This document shows, piece after piece, positions 1-9,054 of a DNA stretch of 60,694 nt. Numbering within the stretch: position 1 is the first letter of the stretch; every line of letters starts with the position of its first letter. Source of the DNA: CAYYIS01 sp964470965. GTDB lineage: Bacteria; JAAXHH01; JABIQT01. Location of the stretch: NCBI GenBank assembly GCA_964470965.1, contig CAYYIS010000033.1:1-60694 (forward strand), read 5' to 3'. Under the pieces are notes generated by a model. The model was not told the DNA's origin and ran no database searches. It worked only from the letters and a program-made list of their open reading frames with translations. The translations under genes and the position numbers were made by a program.

Positions 1-148
1 AGAGAACCTCGGCACAACTCAGGAAATCGCAGCTCATGCATCACACGCTACTCTACCACCGCACCATAATCCCTGGCGTGGAACTGAAACGGTCTCCCGT
101 GATTTCCTGCCTCCTAAAGTGTTTACTGCTTCAAGAACCTTAAAAGGG

Positions 149-177
149 TTGACGCATTCTCCGGGCATTTATACATA
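149..177 (+). promoter_or_regulatory. Possible promoter of the first operon
   Basis: TTGACG at 149-154 and TACATA at 172-177 are 17 bases apart, a fair sigma-70 match. Transcription would begin near base 184, almost on the ATG at 185, so the first gene would be leaderless or start at the second ATG (197). No ribosome binding site is visible before either ATG. I see no supportable gene in bases 1-184. Confidence 0.3.
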
Positions 178-184
178 TTAATCC

Positions 185-1129
185 ATGCAAAATACCATGT
201 CCAACCTGTTCGTCCCCCAACTCTGGCGCCGGGACAGCGACACCCCTGCCATATCCCTCGGCCATTCCGGTGCTTTCGACGACAAGCACCTTTTCGCCCC
301 TTGCGTGGCGTACGAGAACAAACGGTTTGTATTATGGTACTCCGGCTCCCGTGCAACCGTAGCAAAACGCGTGTTCAACCTGGGCATGGCCACGAGCACC
401 GATGGCATAAATTTCACCAAACATCCGAACAACCCGGTATTCACTCTGGGCGACGGCAATCGCTCCATCTTGACCCCGACGATTTTGCGCTCTCCGGACG
501 GCACAGTTCTACGAGAAAACGGACGACTCCGCATGTGGTTTGTATCGACCGATTTGGTAAACGGAAACGGGCTGCATACCCTTCATGAATCTGCCAGCAT
601 AGACGGCCAAACCTGGGTGCCGCCCGGCGAAGCGCTTCTCGATAACGTGTACGCACCCACCATCATTAAAGAGGAAGGGCGCTACATGATGTGGTACATC
701 GACGTCGCGTCCGACCCGTGGTACGTGCGATACGCGGAGAGCGGGGATGGAACGATATGGGAAGCCTTCGAGGGGCCCGTCTTGCAACTTGATCAGGACT
801 CGGAAGCCGGACGGCTGTTTTATCCGACGGTGGTAAAATGTGATGGTCGCTATCTGATGTGGTACGGCAGCTACTTCGGGCCGGAGAAACAGCGTACGGC
901 GCTGCGATTCGCGATCAGCGGGGAGGGACGGAAATGGGTGAAACACCCGGAAAACCCGGTGTTCGAACCCGAACCAGCGCATGAGTGGGAGTCGCACTAT
1001 ACTACCAGTCAGTCTGTCCTGCGCCTGCCCGACAGCTCCTGGCGCATCTGGTACGCTTCCCGGACGATGCCGCCGTTCACGCATAAATACTTTGCGATCG
1101 GTACGGCGAGGATGGAGACATTGGGATAG
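185..1129 (+). CDS. Five-bladed beta-propeller glycosidase-like protein (GH43/GH32/GH130-type fold)
   Basis: The 314-residue protein repeats an aromatic motif (hydrophobic-W-Y/F) five times, at about W51, W118, W170, W226 and W289, usually after G-R-x-x-M. This is the blade pattern of beta-fructosidase, GH43 and GH130 five-bladed propellers, which hydrolyse or phosphorolyse glycosides. There is no clear signal peptide, so it probably acts in the cytoplasm. I cannot assign the acidic catalytic residues or the substrate. It is the first gene of a tight operon and its stop abuts the next start. The start could also be the ATG at 197. The fold is fairly sure; the enzymatic activity is not. Confidence 0.7.
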   Translation: MQNTMSNLFVPQLWRRDSDTPAISLGHSGAFDDKHLFAPCVAYENKRFVLWYSGSRATVAKRVFNLGMATSTDGINFTKHPNNPVFTLGDGNRSILTPTILRSPDGTVLRENGRLRMWFVSTDLVNGNGLHTLHESASIDGQTWVPPGEALLDNVYAPTIIKEEGRYMMWYIDVASDPWYVRYAESGDGTIWEAFEGPVLQLDQDSEAGRLFYPTVVKCDGRYLMWYGSYFGPEKQRTALRFAISGEGRKWVKHPENPVFEPEPAHEWESHYTTSQSVLRLPDSSWRIWYASRTMPPFTHKYFAIGTARMETLG

Positions 1130-3259
1130 GTGATGGAAACTTTTGATCTCGGAACCATGACTATCGATCCGCAAACCCCTTTCGTCGCCGGATCCTATGC
1201 CACTGTAACGCTGACATACACAGCCGGACATCCTATTGACGACACCGGTTTTCTAAAAATCGTCTTCCGCTACGCGGGTGACTTCGGGATGCCGCAGTTC
1301 ACCGAATCGGCCATGCCGAACTACTGCACCGCCACCACGAACGCCGATTGCCGAATCGAACCCCGATGGGACGTCAAAGGACACACCCGGCCCTGGGGAC
1401 GGGCACTTTTCCTGAAGATAATGGGCGGGTTCGTTAATACAGGGGAACAGATAACCATCTGTTTCGGTGACACCTCCGGCGGATCGATTGGATGGCAGAT
1501 CCAGACGTTCTGCGAGGCGTCCTTTGAATTCAAAACCCTGGTAGACCCGATCGCCACATACCGGTTTAAAGAACTCTCGCAATCTCCCATGATTCGGATC
1601 ATTCCGGGTGATTCGGCTAAAGCGGTTTGCATAGCCCCATCCAGGGTATACGCCGGCGATTCCATCTCGTACCACATCAAGCTGGAGGACCGCTGGGGAA
1701 ATCCTACGGCGCTTCCAGTTAAGTACACACATCCGGGGTTTGCGGAACCGGGTGTCCGTACCATCACCTCAGAAGACAAGGCGACGGGGTTGTCCGCCGT
1801 GAGTAATCCGATCGAAGTGGTTGATGAAGAGTCGGCAATAAGCAGTGACACACCGAAACGGTGGTGGGCCGATTTCCACGGTCAGTCCGAAGAGACCATC
1901 GGCACAAACACCGTGGACGCCTATTTTGCGTTTGCCAGAGACTACGCGCTGGTCGACATCGCGGGCCATCAGGGCAACGATTTTCAGATCATCGACGCGT
2001 TCTGGGACAAAATCAACGAGACAACCAAAGCGTTTTATACGCCGGGTCAGTTCGTCACGTTTCCGGGTTACGAATGGAGCGGCAACACACCTCTGGGCGG
2101 TGACAGAAACGTCTTTTACTCCTCTGAAGGCGGAAAGATCAGCCGCAGTTGCGGCGACTTGTTACCGGTCCAAGAAATCCAGAATCCGCACGCTGCTAAC
2201 GCCTCGGATCTGTTCGACTTCCTGAAACGCAATGAAAATCATGATGGTTCCGGGCGCCAGGCCTTCGTCGTTCCTCATGTAGGCGGGCGGTATTCCGATC
2301 TGAAGATGCACGATGGCGACCTGGAATGGAACGTGGAGACCCACTCCGCATGGGGTACATTCGAATGGCTGGTGGAAGACGCTTTCCACATGGGCTACCG
2401 TGTGGGGATTTGCGCTAACTCGGACGGCCACAAGGGGCGTCCCGGCGCCTCCTATCCGGGCGCTAGTAAATTCGGATCCTATGGCGGTCTCACATGTGTC
2501 CTGTCCGAAGAATTAACGCGTACGTCGATCATGGAAGCGCTCCGGAACCGTCATTGTTACGGGACTACCGGTAACCGCAGCCTGGTGGATATCCAGTTGA
2601 CGGCGCCGGATGGCCGAACCGCCATGATGGGCGATGTGCTTTCAGATGTGGACGGTCCGTTGAAGCTGCATATCGACGTAACCGGGACCGCGCCCATAGA
2701 CAGCATAGAAATCCGTAACGGATCAGAAGCCATTGACACACGTAGAGCATACGGGATTGATGACCTAGGACATCGGATCAGAGTGATCTGGAGTGGCGCC
2801 GAAGTCCGCGGCCGTGACAGGGCCACATCCTGGGACGGTGGGCTGACATTACAGAACAACACGATCCGGAGCGCTGTCCCAATCAACTTCTGGAACGCGA
2901 ACCAACCATTGCAGCAGGAGCGCCCGGATCGGCTGTCCTGGCGATCCATCACTACCGGTGGACTGATGGGTGTGGTGCTCACGCTCGAAAGTCTTGACGG
3001 GTGTCTGGAATTCGATACCATTCAGAAGACCCTGCAATGCGACATCGCCGACATCGGTCTGGAACCTACCGTCTGGAACTGCGGTGGGATAAAAAAACAA
3101 ATATCCATCTCTCGCCTGCCGGATCGACCGTCTTCTCACACGTTCACCTGCACCGTCCCCATTGAACACCTGAACGACGGCGACAACCCGATCTACATCC
3201 GGGTGACACAGGAGGATGGCCACATGGCGTGGACGAGTCCGGTCTATTTGGAATATTGA
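1130..3259 (+). CDS. DUF3604-family protein with PHP-like metal-binding domain
   Basis: This is a 709-residue protein. About 230 N-terminal residues look beta-rich. A DUF3604-type domain related to PHP metallohydrolases follows: D-F-H-G-Q near residue 248, G-H-Q-G-N-D-F near 283, P-G-Y-E-W-S-G near 312, P-H-V-G-G near 381 and N-S-D-G-H-K-G-R-P-G near 430. These His and Asp residues are the expected metal ligands. About 200 C-terminal residues look like a beta domain. The start is GTG 1130 or ATG 1133, directly after the upstream stop, so the two genes are probably translationally coupled. DUF3604 proteins have no settled reaction; a hydrolase acting with the neighbouring sugar enzymes is an inference. 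Confidence 0.7.
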   Translation: MMETFDLGTMTIDPQTPFVAGSYATVTLTYTAGHPIDDTGFLKIVFRYAGDFGMPQFTESAMPNYCTATTNADCRIEPRWDVKGHTRPWGRALFLKIMGGFVNTGEQITICFGDTSGGSIGWQIQTFCEASFEFKTLVDPIATYRFKELSQSPMIRIIPGDSAKAVCIAPSRVYAGDSISYHIKLEDRWGNPTALPVKYTHPGFAEPGVRTITSEDKATGLSAVSNPIEVVDEESAISSDTPKRWWADFHGQSEETIGTNTVDAYFAFARDYALVDIAGHQGNDFQIIDAFWDKINETTKAFYTPGQFVTFPGYEWSGNTPLGGDRNVFYSSEGGKISRSCGDLLPVQEIQNPHAANASDLFDFLKRNENHDGSGRQAFVVPHVGGRYSDLKMHDGDLEWNVETHSAWGTFEWLVEDAFHMGYRVGICANSDGHKGRPGASYPGASKFGSYGGLTCVLSEELTRTSIMEALRNRHCYGTTGNRSLVDIQLTAPDGRTAMMGDVLSDVDGPLKLHIDVTGTAPIDSIEIRNGSEAIDTRRAYGIDDLGHRIRVIWSGAEVRGRDRATSWDGGLTLQNNTIRSAVPINFWNANQPLQQERPDRLSWRSITTGGLMGVVLTLESLDGCLEFDTIQKTLQCDIADIGLEPTVWNCGGIKKQISISRLPDRPSSHTFTCTVPIEHLNDGDNPIYIRVTQEDGHMAWTSPVYLEY

Positions 3260-3309
3260 TACATGGGTACGCTACCTCTTTACGCTAATATCCCGTAACA
3301 GGAGATTCT

Positions 3310-4251
3310 ATGGTCAACATCGGTATTATCGGTTGTGGCGGCATGGGAGAGCATCATGCGCGAATCATCAATAAGGCGGAAGGGGCCACACTCGCTGGTG
3401 TGGCAGATGAAATCGAGGAAAAAGCAAACGGCTTTGCGGAGGAAATGCAGACGCAGGCCTACACTGATTTTCACGACATGCTGCCGCATGTGGACGGCGT
3501 CATGGTCTGCACCCCGCCGTTTGCGCGAACCGATATCGTGGCCGATTGCGCGGTTTCCGGCAAACACATCTTCGCTGAAAAACCAATCGGCCTGAACATG
3601 AACGATGCCTACAAAATGGTGGATGCAGCCCAACGCGCCGGCGTGATAATGATGATGGGCTATGTTCTGCGGTTCACACATCCGTTTCAGGTGATGCACG
3701 AGACATATGCTTCCGGCAAGCTCGGAAGGCTGGTCAACTGCTGGACGCGCCGATATATGCCGTACGACACCTCGACCCGGTGGTACGGCGACCAGTCCAA
3801 AAGCGGCGGTGTAGCCCTGGACTTCGCCAGCCACGACATCGACTGGGTACGCTGGATCGGCGGTGATGTCCGAAGGGTATTCGGCCGGGTAGACCGCGTG
3901 CGCCCCGGCATTCAGGCGGATGAGCACGTACATGCCCTGTTCTCGTTCGACGAAGGCATGGGCGCCATCGACGACAGTTGGGCGCCAGGCCTCAGCGACA
4001 GCTCCATCGGCATCGTAGGCAGCGAAGGGTCTATAATTGTCGAACGGGACGGGACAATCCGGCAGAAGCTGAACGACAGAGAAGAAACGATCGTGACGCC
4101 GGAACCGGGGGAAACCATCCAGGAGCACTTCATCGCCCGCGTCAAGGACGGCAAACCACCAAAAATCACCGGCCAGGACGCCCTTGAGGTCCTGCGGATT
4201 GTGCTGGCTATACAGGAATCGTCACGGACTGGACAGGCGGTTAATCTCTAA
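3310..4251 (+). CDS. Gfo/Idh/MocA-family NAD(P)-dependent oxidoreductase
   Basis: At 313 residues it is close to the usual family length. The N-terminus carries the Rossmann motif G-I-I-G-C-G-G-M-G. The E-K-P-I-G-L-N motif near residue 95 supplies the conserved Lys of the family, and S-H-D-I-D-W near 177 lies in the substrate domain. Members oxidise or reduce sugars, inositols and their derivatives. CAGGAGA lies 4 to 5 bases before the ATG. It sits mid-operon, 50 bases after the DUF3604 gene, which fits a sugar substrate. The exact substrate cannot be read from sequence. Confidence 0.85.
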   Translation: MVNIGIIGCGGMGEHHARIINKAEGATLAGVADEIEEKANGFAEEMQTQAYTDFHDMLPHVDGVMVCTPPFARTDIVADCAVSGKHIFAEKPIGLNMNDAYKMVDAAQRAGVIMMMGYVLRFTHPFQVMHETYASGKLGRLVNCWTRRYMPYDTSTRWYGDQSKSGGVALDFASHDIDWVRWIGGDVRRVFGRVDRVRPGIQADEHVHALFSFDEGMGAIDDSWAPGLSDSSIGIVGSEGSIIVERDGTIRQKLNDREETIVTPEPGETIQEHFIARVKDGKPPKITGQDALEVLRIVLAIQESSRTGQAVNL

Positions 4252-4267
4252 ACAGCGACCGGAAAAC

Positions 4268-4966
4268 ATGAAACCAACCTTACTCTTTCTTGAAAACGGT
4301 TCGCAGCGATACGGCGCCAGCCGGCTGGACAGGAGATTTCTCGATGCCGGCTTCAAAGTGGACCTGTACTGGGCCTACGAGAATGAATTCCCCGATACAC
4401 TCGCGCCCTACGACGGCGTGGTGCTCACAGGCAGCAGATACGGTGCCTACGAGGATGTACCATTCATCCACCGGGAACATGACCTCATCGTTTCCTGTGA
4501 AGCCGCTGGTATTCCCATGCTGGGTATCTGCTTCGGTAGCCAGATCCTCGCATCCGCCCTGTGCGGACGCGATCAGGTGTTTCGCCGATCGCACTGTGAA
4601 TTCGGCTACAAATGGTTGATGATCAATCCGTCCCATGCTATGGACCCCCTGGTAAAAGGTCTGAGTGAAAGCGTCTGCCTGTTCATCTGGCACAACGATG
4701 AGGTGCGCCACGAGCATCCGGATATGCGGATTTTGGCCTCCAGCGACTTGTGTCCGAACCAGATCTGGCGTTATAAAGACCGACCGGCGTGGGGCATTCA
4801 GGGGCATCCTGAGATCGCACTCGACCACGCTGAAGCCTGGTTCGAAGGGAATCGTTCGGAACTGGAGATGGATGGGGCGGATGTAGATGAGATTCTCTCT
4901 GATGCGGACGAGGCGGCAGATGCTAAGATCTTGCTGACCAATTTTATGGATGTTTGCCGGAAATAA
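4268..4966 (+). CDS. Class I glutamine amidotransferase-like protein (GMP synthase-type GATase)
   Basis: This 232-residue protein starts at ATG 4268; a longer frame from 4184 would overlap the previous gene by 68 bases and adds nothing family-like. G-I-C-F-G-S-Q near residue 86 holds the nucleophilic Cys and Q-G-H-P-E near 177 the His and Glu of the triad. Such stand-alone GATases release ammonia from glutamine or hydrolyse gamma-glutamyl bonds. There is no synthetase domain, so it may work with a neighbour. The gap to the previous gene is 16 bases and to the next 15. The acceptor is unknown. Confidence 0.8.
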   Translation: MKPTLLFLENGSQRYGASRLDRRFLDAGFKVDLYWAYENEFPDTLAPYDGVVLTGSRYGAYEDVPFIHREHDLIVSCEAAGIPMLGICFGSQILASALCGRDQVFRRSHCEFGYKWLMINPSHAMDPLVKGLSESVCLFIWHNDEVRHEHPDMRILASSDLCPNQIWRYKDRPAWGIQGHPEIALDHAEAWFEGNRSELEMDGADVDEILSDADEAADAKILLTNFMDVCRK

Positions 4967-4981
4967 TGTGATAAGTCGCCT

Positions 4982-6595
4982 ATGTCCCACCCTCGTCTCT
5001 ATACCACCCCAAAAGAGCTAACCGCTTTAAAAAAACGGCGGAACGCAAACTATACGAACATCCTTAACAACCTGACTTCGTCTGCGGACTGGTGCCTCGA
5101 ACAAACGCCTCGTTCCTCATGGATACCACCTATCTCCCCCGACCCAATCCATGAGAATCTCTACGATAGATTTTACGCAATCATGGGTGACCTGGCTATT
5201 ACCGAGCATTTGGCGTTTGCCTATGCGCTCACAGGGAAAGAACGCTACGGACAGGCAGCGCGCGATTGGTTACTCGCGAGTTGTCGTGTCTGGCAACAGG
5301 AGGCGGACGGCCAGGTAGACGGCGGAAAGGCATACGCGGTCAGCCGGCTGCTCAAGGGCATAGCCGTAGGATACGATATGGTATTCGACGTTCTGTCGAT
5401 AGATCAGCAGGTGGAAATACGCGATACGCTCGCCCGTATCGGCGGCATGTATTACGAAGAGTATTTCACGACACCCGACAAGAGCGGTTCGGAGTTCCAC
5501 ACTCATCATGCCATCGTGGAATTCGCCTCTCTCGGGGTGATGGCGCTGGCGTTACTCGATGAAATCCCCGAAGCCCGGAAATGGCTACAAGTGGCTGTTG
5601 AAAAATTCGAGCGGCATCTGCTGCCCCTCGGTCTGGCCACCGATGGCGCGCAGACCGAGGGTGCCACGTTCTGGGCATCGACCATGCAGTATCGCCTTTT
5701 CTTCATGGATGCATTGCAGCGAGTAACGGGTCAGGATCTTTTTAGCCCACATGCGTCGTATATGAACGCTGAGCCCGCGCTGGCCGGTATCGCGGCTGAG
5801 CACACCACCAGATATTGCGCCAGTCACGAATCGTTCGCACTGCAGCCGTCCTACGGCCAACTTGATTACTGTGCTCCGGTGCTTCTGGGCCTGGCAAAAG
5901 TATATGGCAGGCCGGTGTACCAGCGCCTGGCACTCTGGGACAAAACGCTGGGGCATTTGCAGAAGTCACGTTATATTACGCCCAACGGTGAACAGATGCT
6001 GTTCGAATTGGGCGGCTATGCCTGTGTGTGGTTCGATCCGGATGCCCCGGAAGAACCGGATGAGGCGGTTCTGTCCTGGCATTTTCCCTCCGTCCATGAA
6101 GCGTACGTACGCGCATCATGGACGCCAGGGGATCTCCTGGCAGGGGTTAGGGGAACGGAACTCGTCGTCCATGCCGGTGGACGGGCGATACTGGTCGGTA
6201 CAGCTATCCGAGACACGTCCCCAATTCTGTCTATAGATGACAGGAACGGGGTGGCAGCCATTCGGTGTGAAACCGGGGATGAGACGCTGGAGGTTGAATT
6301 GCATCGTCCCAATGCGTGTTATATCCGGCGTCTATCATCCGAACCATGGCATTGGATATGCTATGGAACTCCTGTGGAACAGCACAGCGCTCTGTCATGG
6401 AATAAAAAGACTTCGCTGAAGGTTGTCTCTGGAACTCTAACACACTATGAACCGAATGGCTTTCAGGAAGAACTCATAGTAGGAAACGGTCTGCTGCGCC
6501 TGAAGGACGCGGCACCCAAGGCAGCATCCTGTGTGACCGTGCAACCTGATGAAACCGACCATATCAGACTTGAGATCAAGAACGGTACCGTGTAA
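4982..6595 (+). CDS. Heparinase II/III-family polysaccharide lyase-like protein
   Basis: The 537-residue protein has the heparinase II/III and alginate-lyase layout. An alpha/alpha-toroid covers about residues 20-340, with a His-rich motif F-H-T-H-H-A-I-V-E near 175 where catalytic residues lie in relatives. A C-terminal beta-rich part follows. Relatives eliminate across uronic-acid glycosidic bonds. No signal peptide is visible, so it would act on imported oligosaccharides, perhaps as an oligo-lyase. The stop at 6595 abuts the next ATG. Specificity (alginate, glycosaminoglycan or other) cannot be decided. Confidence 0.7.
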   Translation: MSHPRLYTTPKELTALKKRRNANYTNILNNLTSSADWCLEQTPRSSWIPPISPDPIHENLYDRFYAIMGDLAITEHLAFAYALTGKERYGQAARDWLLASCRVWQQEADGQVDGGKAYAVSRLLKGIAVGYDMVFDVLSIDQQVEIRDTLARIGGMYYEEYFTTPDKSGSEFHTHHAIVEFASLGVMALALLDEIPEARKWLQVAVEKFERHLLPLGLATDGAQTEGATFWASTMQYRLFFMDALQRVTGQDLFSPHASYMNAEPALAGIAAEHTTRYCASHESFALQPSYGQLDYCAPVLLGLAKVYGRPVYQRLALWDKTLGHLQKSRYITPNGEQMLFELGGYACVWFDPDAPEEPDEAVLSWHFPSVHEAYVRASWTPGDLLAGVRGTELVVHAGGRAILVGTAIRDTSPILSIDDRNGVAAIRCETGDETLEVELHRPNACYIRRLSSEPWHWICYGTPVEQHSALSWNKKTSLKVVSGTLTHYEPNGFQEELIVGNGLLRLKDAAPKAASCVTVQPDETDHIRLEIKNGTV

Positions 6596-7735
6596 ATGAC
6601 TATTCCACCCCAAAAGACCCCCTGGTTTTCAAGAGACGAGTACACCAGCCGTGTTCAAAAGGTGCAGGCGACGCTTCGGGAACGAGGCTTCGATGCACTG
6701 ATCGCATTTTTACCGGAGAGTGTGACATATCTGACCGGTTTTTTTACACGGGGATACACCTCCTTTCAATTTGCGATCATTCCGGTCGATGCGGAACCGA
6801 TTGTGGTCTGTCGAGATGTGGAAAAATATTACCTGGACACCACGTGTGTTTACAGTGGGCATTACCTATGGTCAGACGGCCGAAACCCCATGAACACGGG
6901 TGTCCGCGCTATACGGGACACTCTGGGATCTTCATCCAGCTGCGTTATTGAACTGGAAGCCTGGCCTTTGACGGCCTCACGTTTCGCATCCCTTGAACAA
7001 GGTCTGCCCGGAACACGGTTCGTCGACGGCAGTGCTATCGTCTCCGATATGTGTCTTATAAAATCACCCGCTGAAATCGCCTACCAGCGGGAGGCCGGAA
7101 TCGTCGCCGAATCCGGTATGAAAGCGGCTATTGAGACGGCGGTCGCCGGTGCGAGTGAACGCGATGTGGCCGCGGCTATCTGTTCTGCCATTATCCTGGC
7201 GGGAGGCGAGCGCCCCGGCCCCGGCGTCCTGTCTTCCGGAGATCGGGCCTTGTATCTGCACGGCGCCTACACAGACCGCGTGCTGGCACCCCGTGATCTG
7301 GTGCAGGTGGAGGTTACCCCGAGTGTCCGATATTACAACGCCCGGTTCATGCGGCCCATAAAAGCCGGTCAAGCAACGCAGGAGGATCACGACCTCGTCT
7401 CGCAACTCATTGCCATACAGGACCGTGCACTCAATGAAGTGGGACCGGAAGTGCCTGCAGCCCTGCCGGATAGCATATACCGAGAGGGTATCGTCAACAC
7501 CGGTCTGGTCGAACGGTATACAAACAAAACATTCTATGGGCTTGGATGCCATCTGGACCCCAACGATGGAGAATACCTGGAAGCCGCCCCCGGTTGTACC
7601 TGGCGTTTCAAATCGGGTATGACATTTCACACGTATCTGCTGGTCTGCGGCTTCGGCATATCAGAAACGATTACCATAACCGACTCCGGTTATGATCGGC
7701 TGACCCAATTTCCCAGACGATTGTTCGTCACATAA
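6596..7735 (+). CDS. M24-fold protein of creatinase/ectoine-hydrolase type with altered metal site
   Basis: At 379 residues it has both parts of the pita-bread family: an N-terminal creatinase domain (about 1-150) and a C-terminal M24 domain (about 160-379). The five M24 metal ligands (D, D, H, E, E) are mostly not kept. The first Asp region reads L-V-Q-V-E-V, the second reads N-A-R-F-M-R, and the usual E-P near the end reads F-H-T-Y. This points to a metal-free creatinase-like amidohydrolase rather than an Xaa-Pro peptidase. It follows the heparinase gene with no gap. Substrate unknown. Confidence 0.7.
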   Translation: MTIPPQKTPWFSRDEYTSRVQKVQATLRERGFDALIAFLPESVTYLTGFFTRGYTSFQFAIIPVDAEPIVVCRDVEKYYLDTTCVYSGHYLWSDGRNPMNTGVRAIRDTLGSSSSCVIELEAWPLTASRFASLEQGLPGTRFVDGSAIVSDMCLIKSPAEIAYQREAGIVAESGMKAAIETAVAGASERDVAAAICSAIILAGGERPGPGVLSSGDRALYLHGAYTDRVLAPRDLVQVEVTPSVRYYNARFMRPIKAGQATQEDHDLVSQLIAIQDRALNEVGPEVPAALPDSIYREGIVNTGLVERYTNKTFYGLGCHLDPNDGEYLEAAPGCTWRFKSGMTFHTYLLVCGFGISETITITDSGYDRLTQFPRRLFVT

Positions 7736-7764
7736 TTCCCGGAAGAAGACTGGGGCATTTTCTC

Positions 7765-8868
7765 ATGGTGTACGAATCATTCATCCGACCTCTCTTGTTC
7801 CTATGTGATCCGGAGTCTATTCATCATACTACCCTGTCCGTCGCCAGGATTACCGGCAACGACCCAACACTCAGGGCCATACTGCGGCGACTGTATGTTA
7901 TCGAGGACGATAGACTCAGGACGAACATCGGCGGTGTAGATTTTTCGAATCCGGTCGGCCTGGCCGGCGGATTCGACAAGAACGGCGTGGCGGTGCAGGG
8001 AATGGCGTCTGTGGGCTTCGGTTCGGTGGAAGTGGGCTCAGTGTCGGCCTATCCGTCTAAAGGAAATCCTGTTCGCCCCCGTCTGTTCCGCGCGCCCGAC
8101 GATGAGGCCATCGTTGTGTATTACGGTGTCCCGAATGACGGATCGAGAGCGGTTGCAGACCGCCTGGCGCCGTTTAGGTTGTCCGTACCTCTGGGCATCA
8201 ATCTGGTCGAAACTAACACCGGCAGGCCGGCGGATCATGAACAGGTCATCGAAGAGCTGGTTCTCGCCGCAAAACCATTTCTCAAGTTTGCCGACTATTT
8301 CACGCTCAACCTGAACTGTCCGAATACCACCGCCGGGAAAAGCCCGTTCGACAACCCTGAAAACCTGGGCAGTCTCCTGGCGGGCTACGCTGCATACGAG
8401 GCCATGCCGCCCACATTCGTCAAAGTCGTTCCCACCACCGAACCGGAAACCGTCGACAGAACGCTGGAGGCTATCGATCCCTTTCCGTTCGTCAAAGGTA
8501 TCGCCTTCGGACTCCCCACCGGTAAACCGTATACCGGTCTCAAAACACCCGTCGCACAGCTCGACAGAATGCCCGGCACTCTGTGTGGACGACCGGTGCG
8601 TGCGCTGGTGGACAATTCCATCCGCACCTGGTATCCCCGCATGGATACCGGTAGACATGTGCTCATCGGTGCCGGCGGTATATTCAACGCCGAAGATGCG
8701 TACAAGAAAATCCGCCTCGGCGCCTCCCTAGTACAGTTATACACCGCGCTCATATACCGCGGGCCGAGCCTCGTCAAACAGATCAATCAGGGTCTGTGCC
8801 GCCTCATGGAAAGGGACGGCCTGACGCATATCTCTGAGGCGGTGGGATTGGATGCCTGCTCAACATAA
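7765..8868 (+). CDS. Dihydroorotate dehydrogenase-like (class 2, PyrD-related) flavoprotein
   Basis: The 367-residue protein has the full class 2 layout. An N-terminal helix pair that docks on the membrane in PyrD is followed by A-G-G-F-D-K-N-G near residue 68, P-R-P-R-L-F-R-like text near 110, N-L-N-C-P-N-T near 177 and G-A-S-L-V-Q-L-Y near 320. The catalytic base position is Cys, as in class 1, not the Ser of class 2. The orotate-binding N-R-M-G-F-N-N is replaced by Y-Y-G-V-P-N-D, and the N-T-T motif by F-G-L-P-T-G. FMN binding is likely; dihydroorotate as substrate is doubtful. It is last in the operon, 29 bases after the M24 gene. Confidence 0.65.
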   Translation: MVYESFIRPLLFLCDPESIHHTTLSVARITGNDPTLRAILRRLYVIEDDRLRTNIGGVDFSNPVGLAGGFDKNGVAVQGMASVGFGSVEVGSVSAYPSKGNPVRPRLFRAPDDEAIVVYYGVPNDGSRAVADRLAPFRLSVPLGINLVETNTGRPADHEQVIEELVLAAKPFLKFADYFTLNLNCPNTTAGKSPFDNPENLGSLLAGYAAYEAMPPTFVKVVPTTEPETVDRTLEAIDPFPFVKGIAFGLPTGKPYTGLKTPVAQLDRMPGTLCGRPVRALVDNSIRTWYPRMDTGRHVLIGAGGIFNAEDAYKKIRLGASLVQLYTALIYRGPSLVKQINQGLCRLMERDGLTHISEAVGLDACST

Positions 8869-9054
8869 ATAATGATTGGTGAAAGTCACAAATCCCACGG
8901 AAAACATGGACCATTCCAGACTTGTTCTTGAAGTGGTTCCTTGTAAAATTTATCCTGCTGGACGAAAGGCCCATCCGCCGGACCGGTGTCCGGAAAGTGC
9001 TCCTGATTTCATCTACGCTCGTTGACACATGGCCAAGCGCATAGCCTGCTGCTC

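Noticed and set aside
1..184. An open frame from the window edge to about base 181.
   Set aside because: No recognisable protein text; it may be chance or the tail of a gene outside the window.
3280..4128. A 282-codon open frame on the minus strand.
   Set aside because: Shadow of the Gfo/Idh gene, whose motifs are clear on the other strand.
8978..8993. A perfect six-pair hairpin (CCGGAC/GTCCGG) after the PyrD-like gene.
   Set aside because: No T-run follows on either strand, so I do not call it a terminator.
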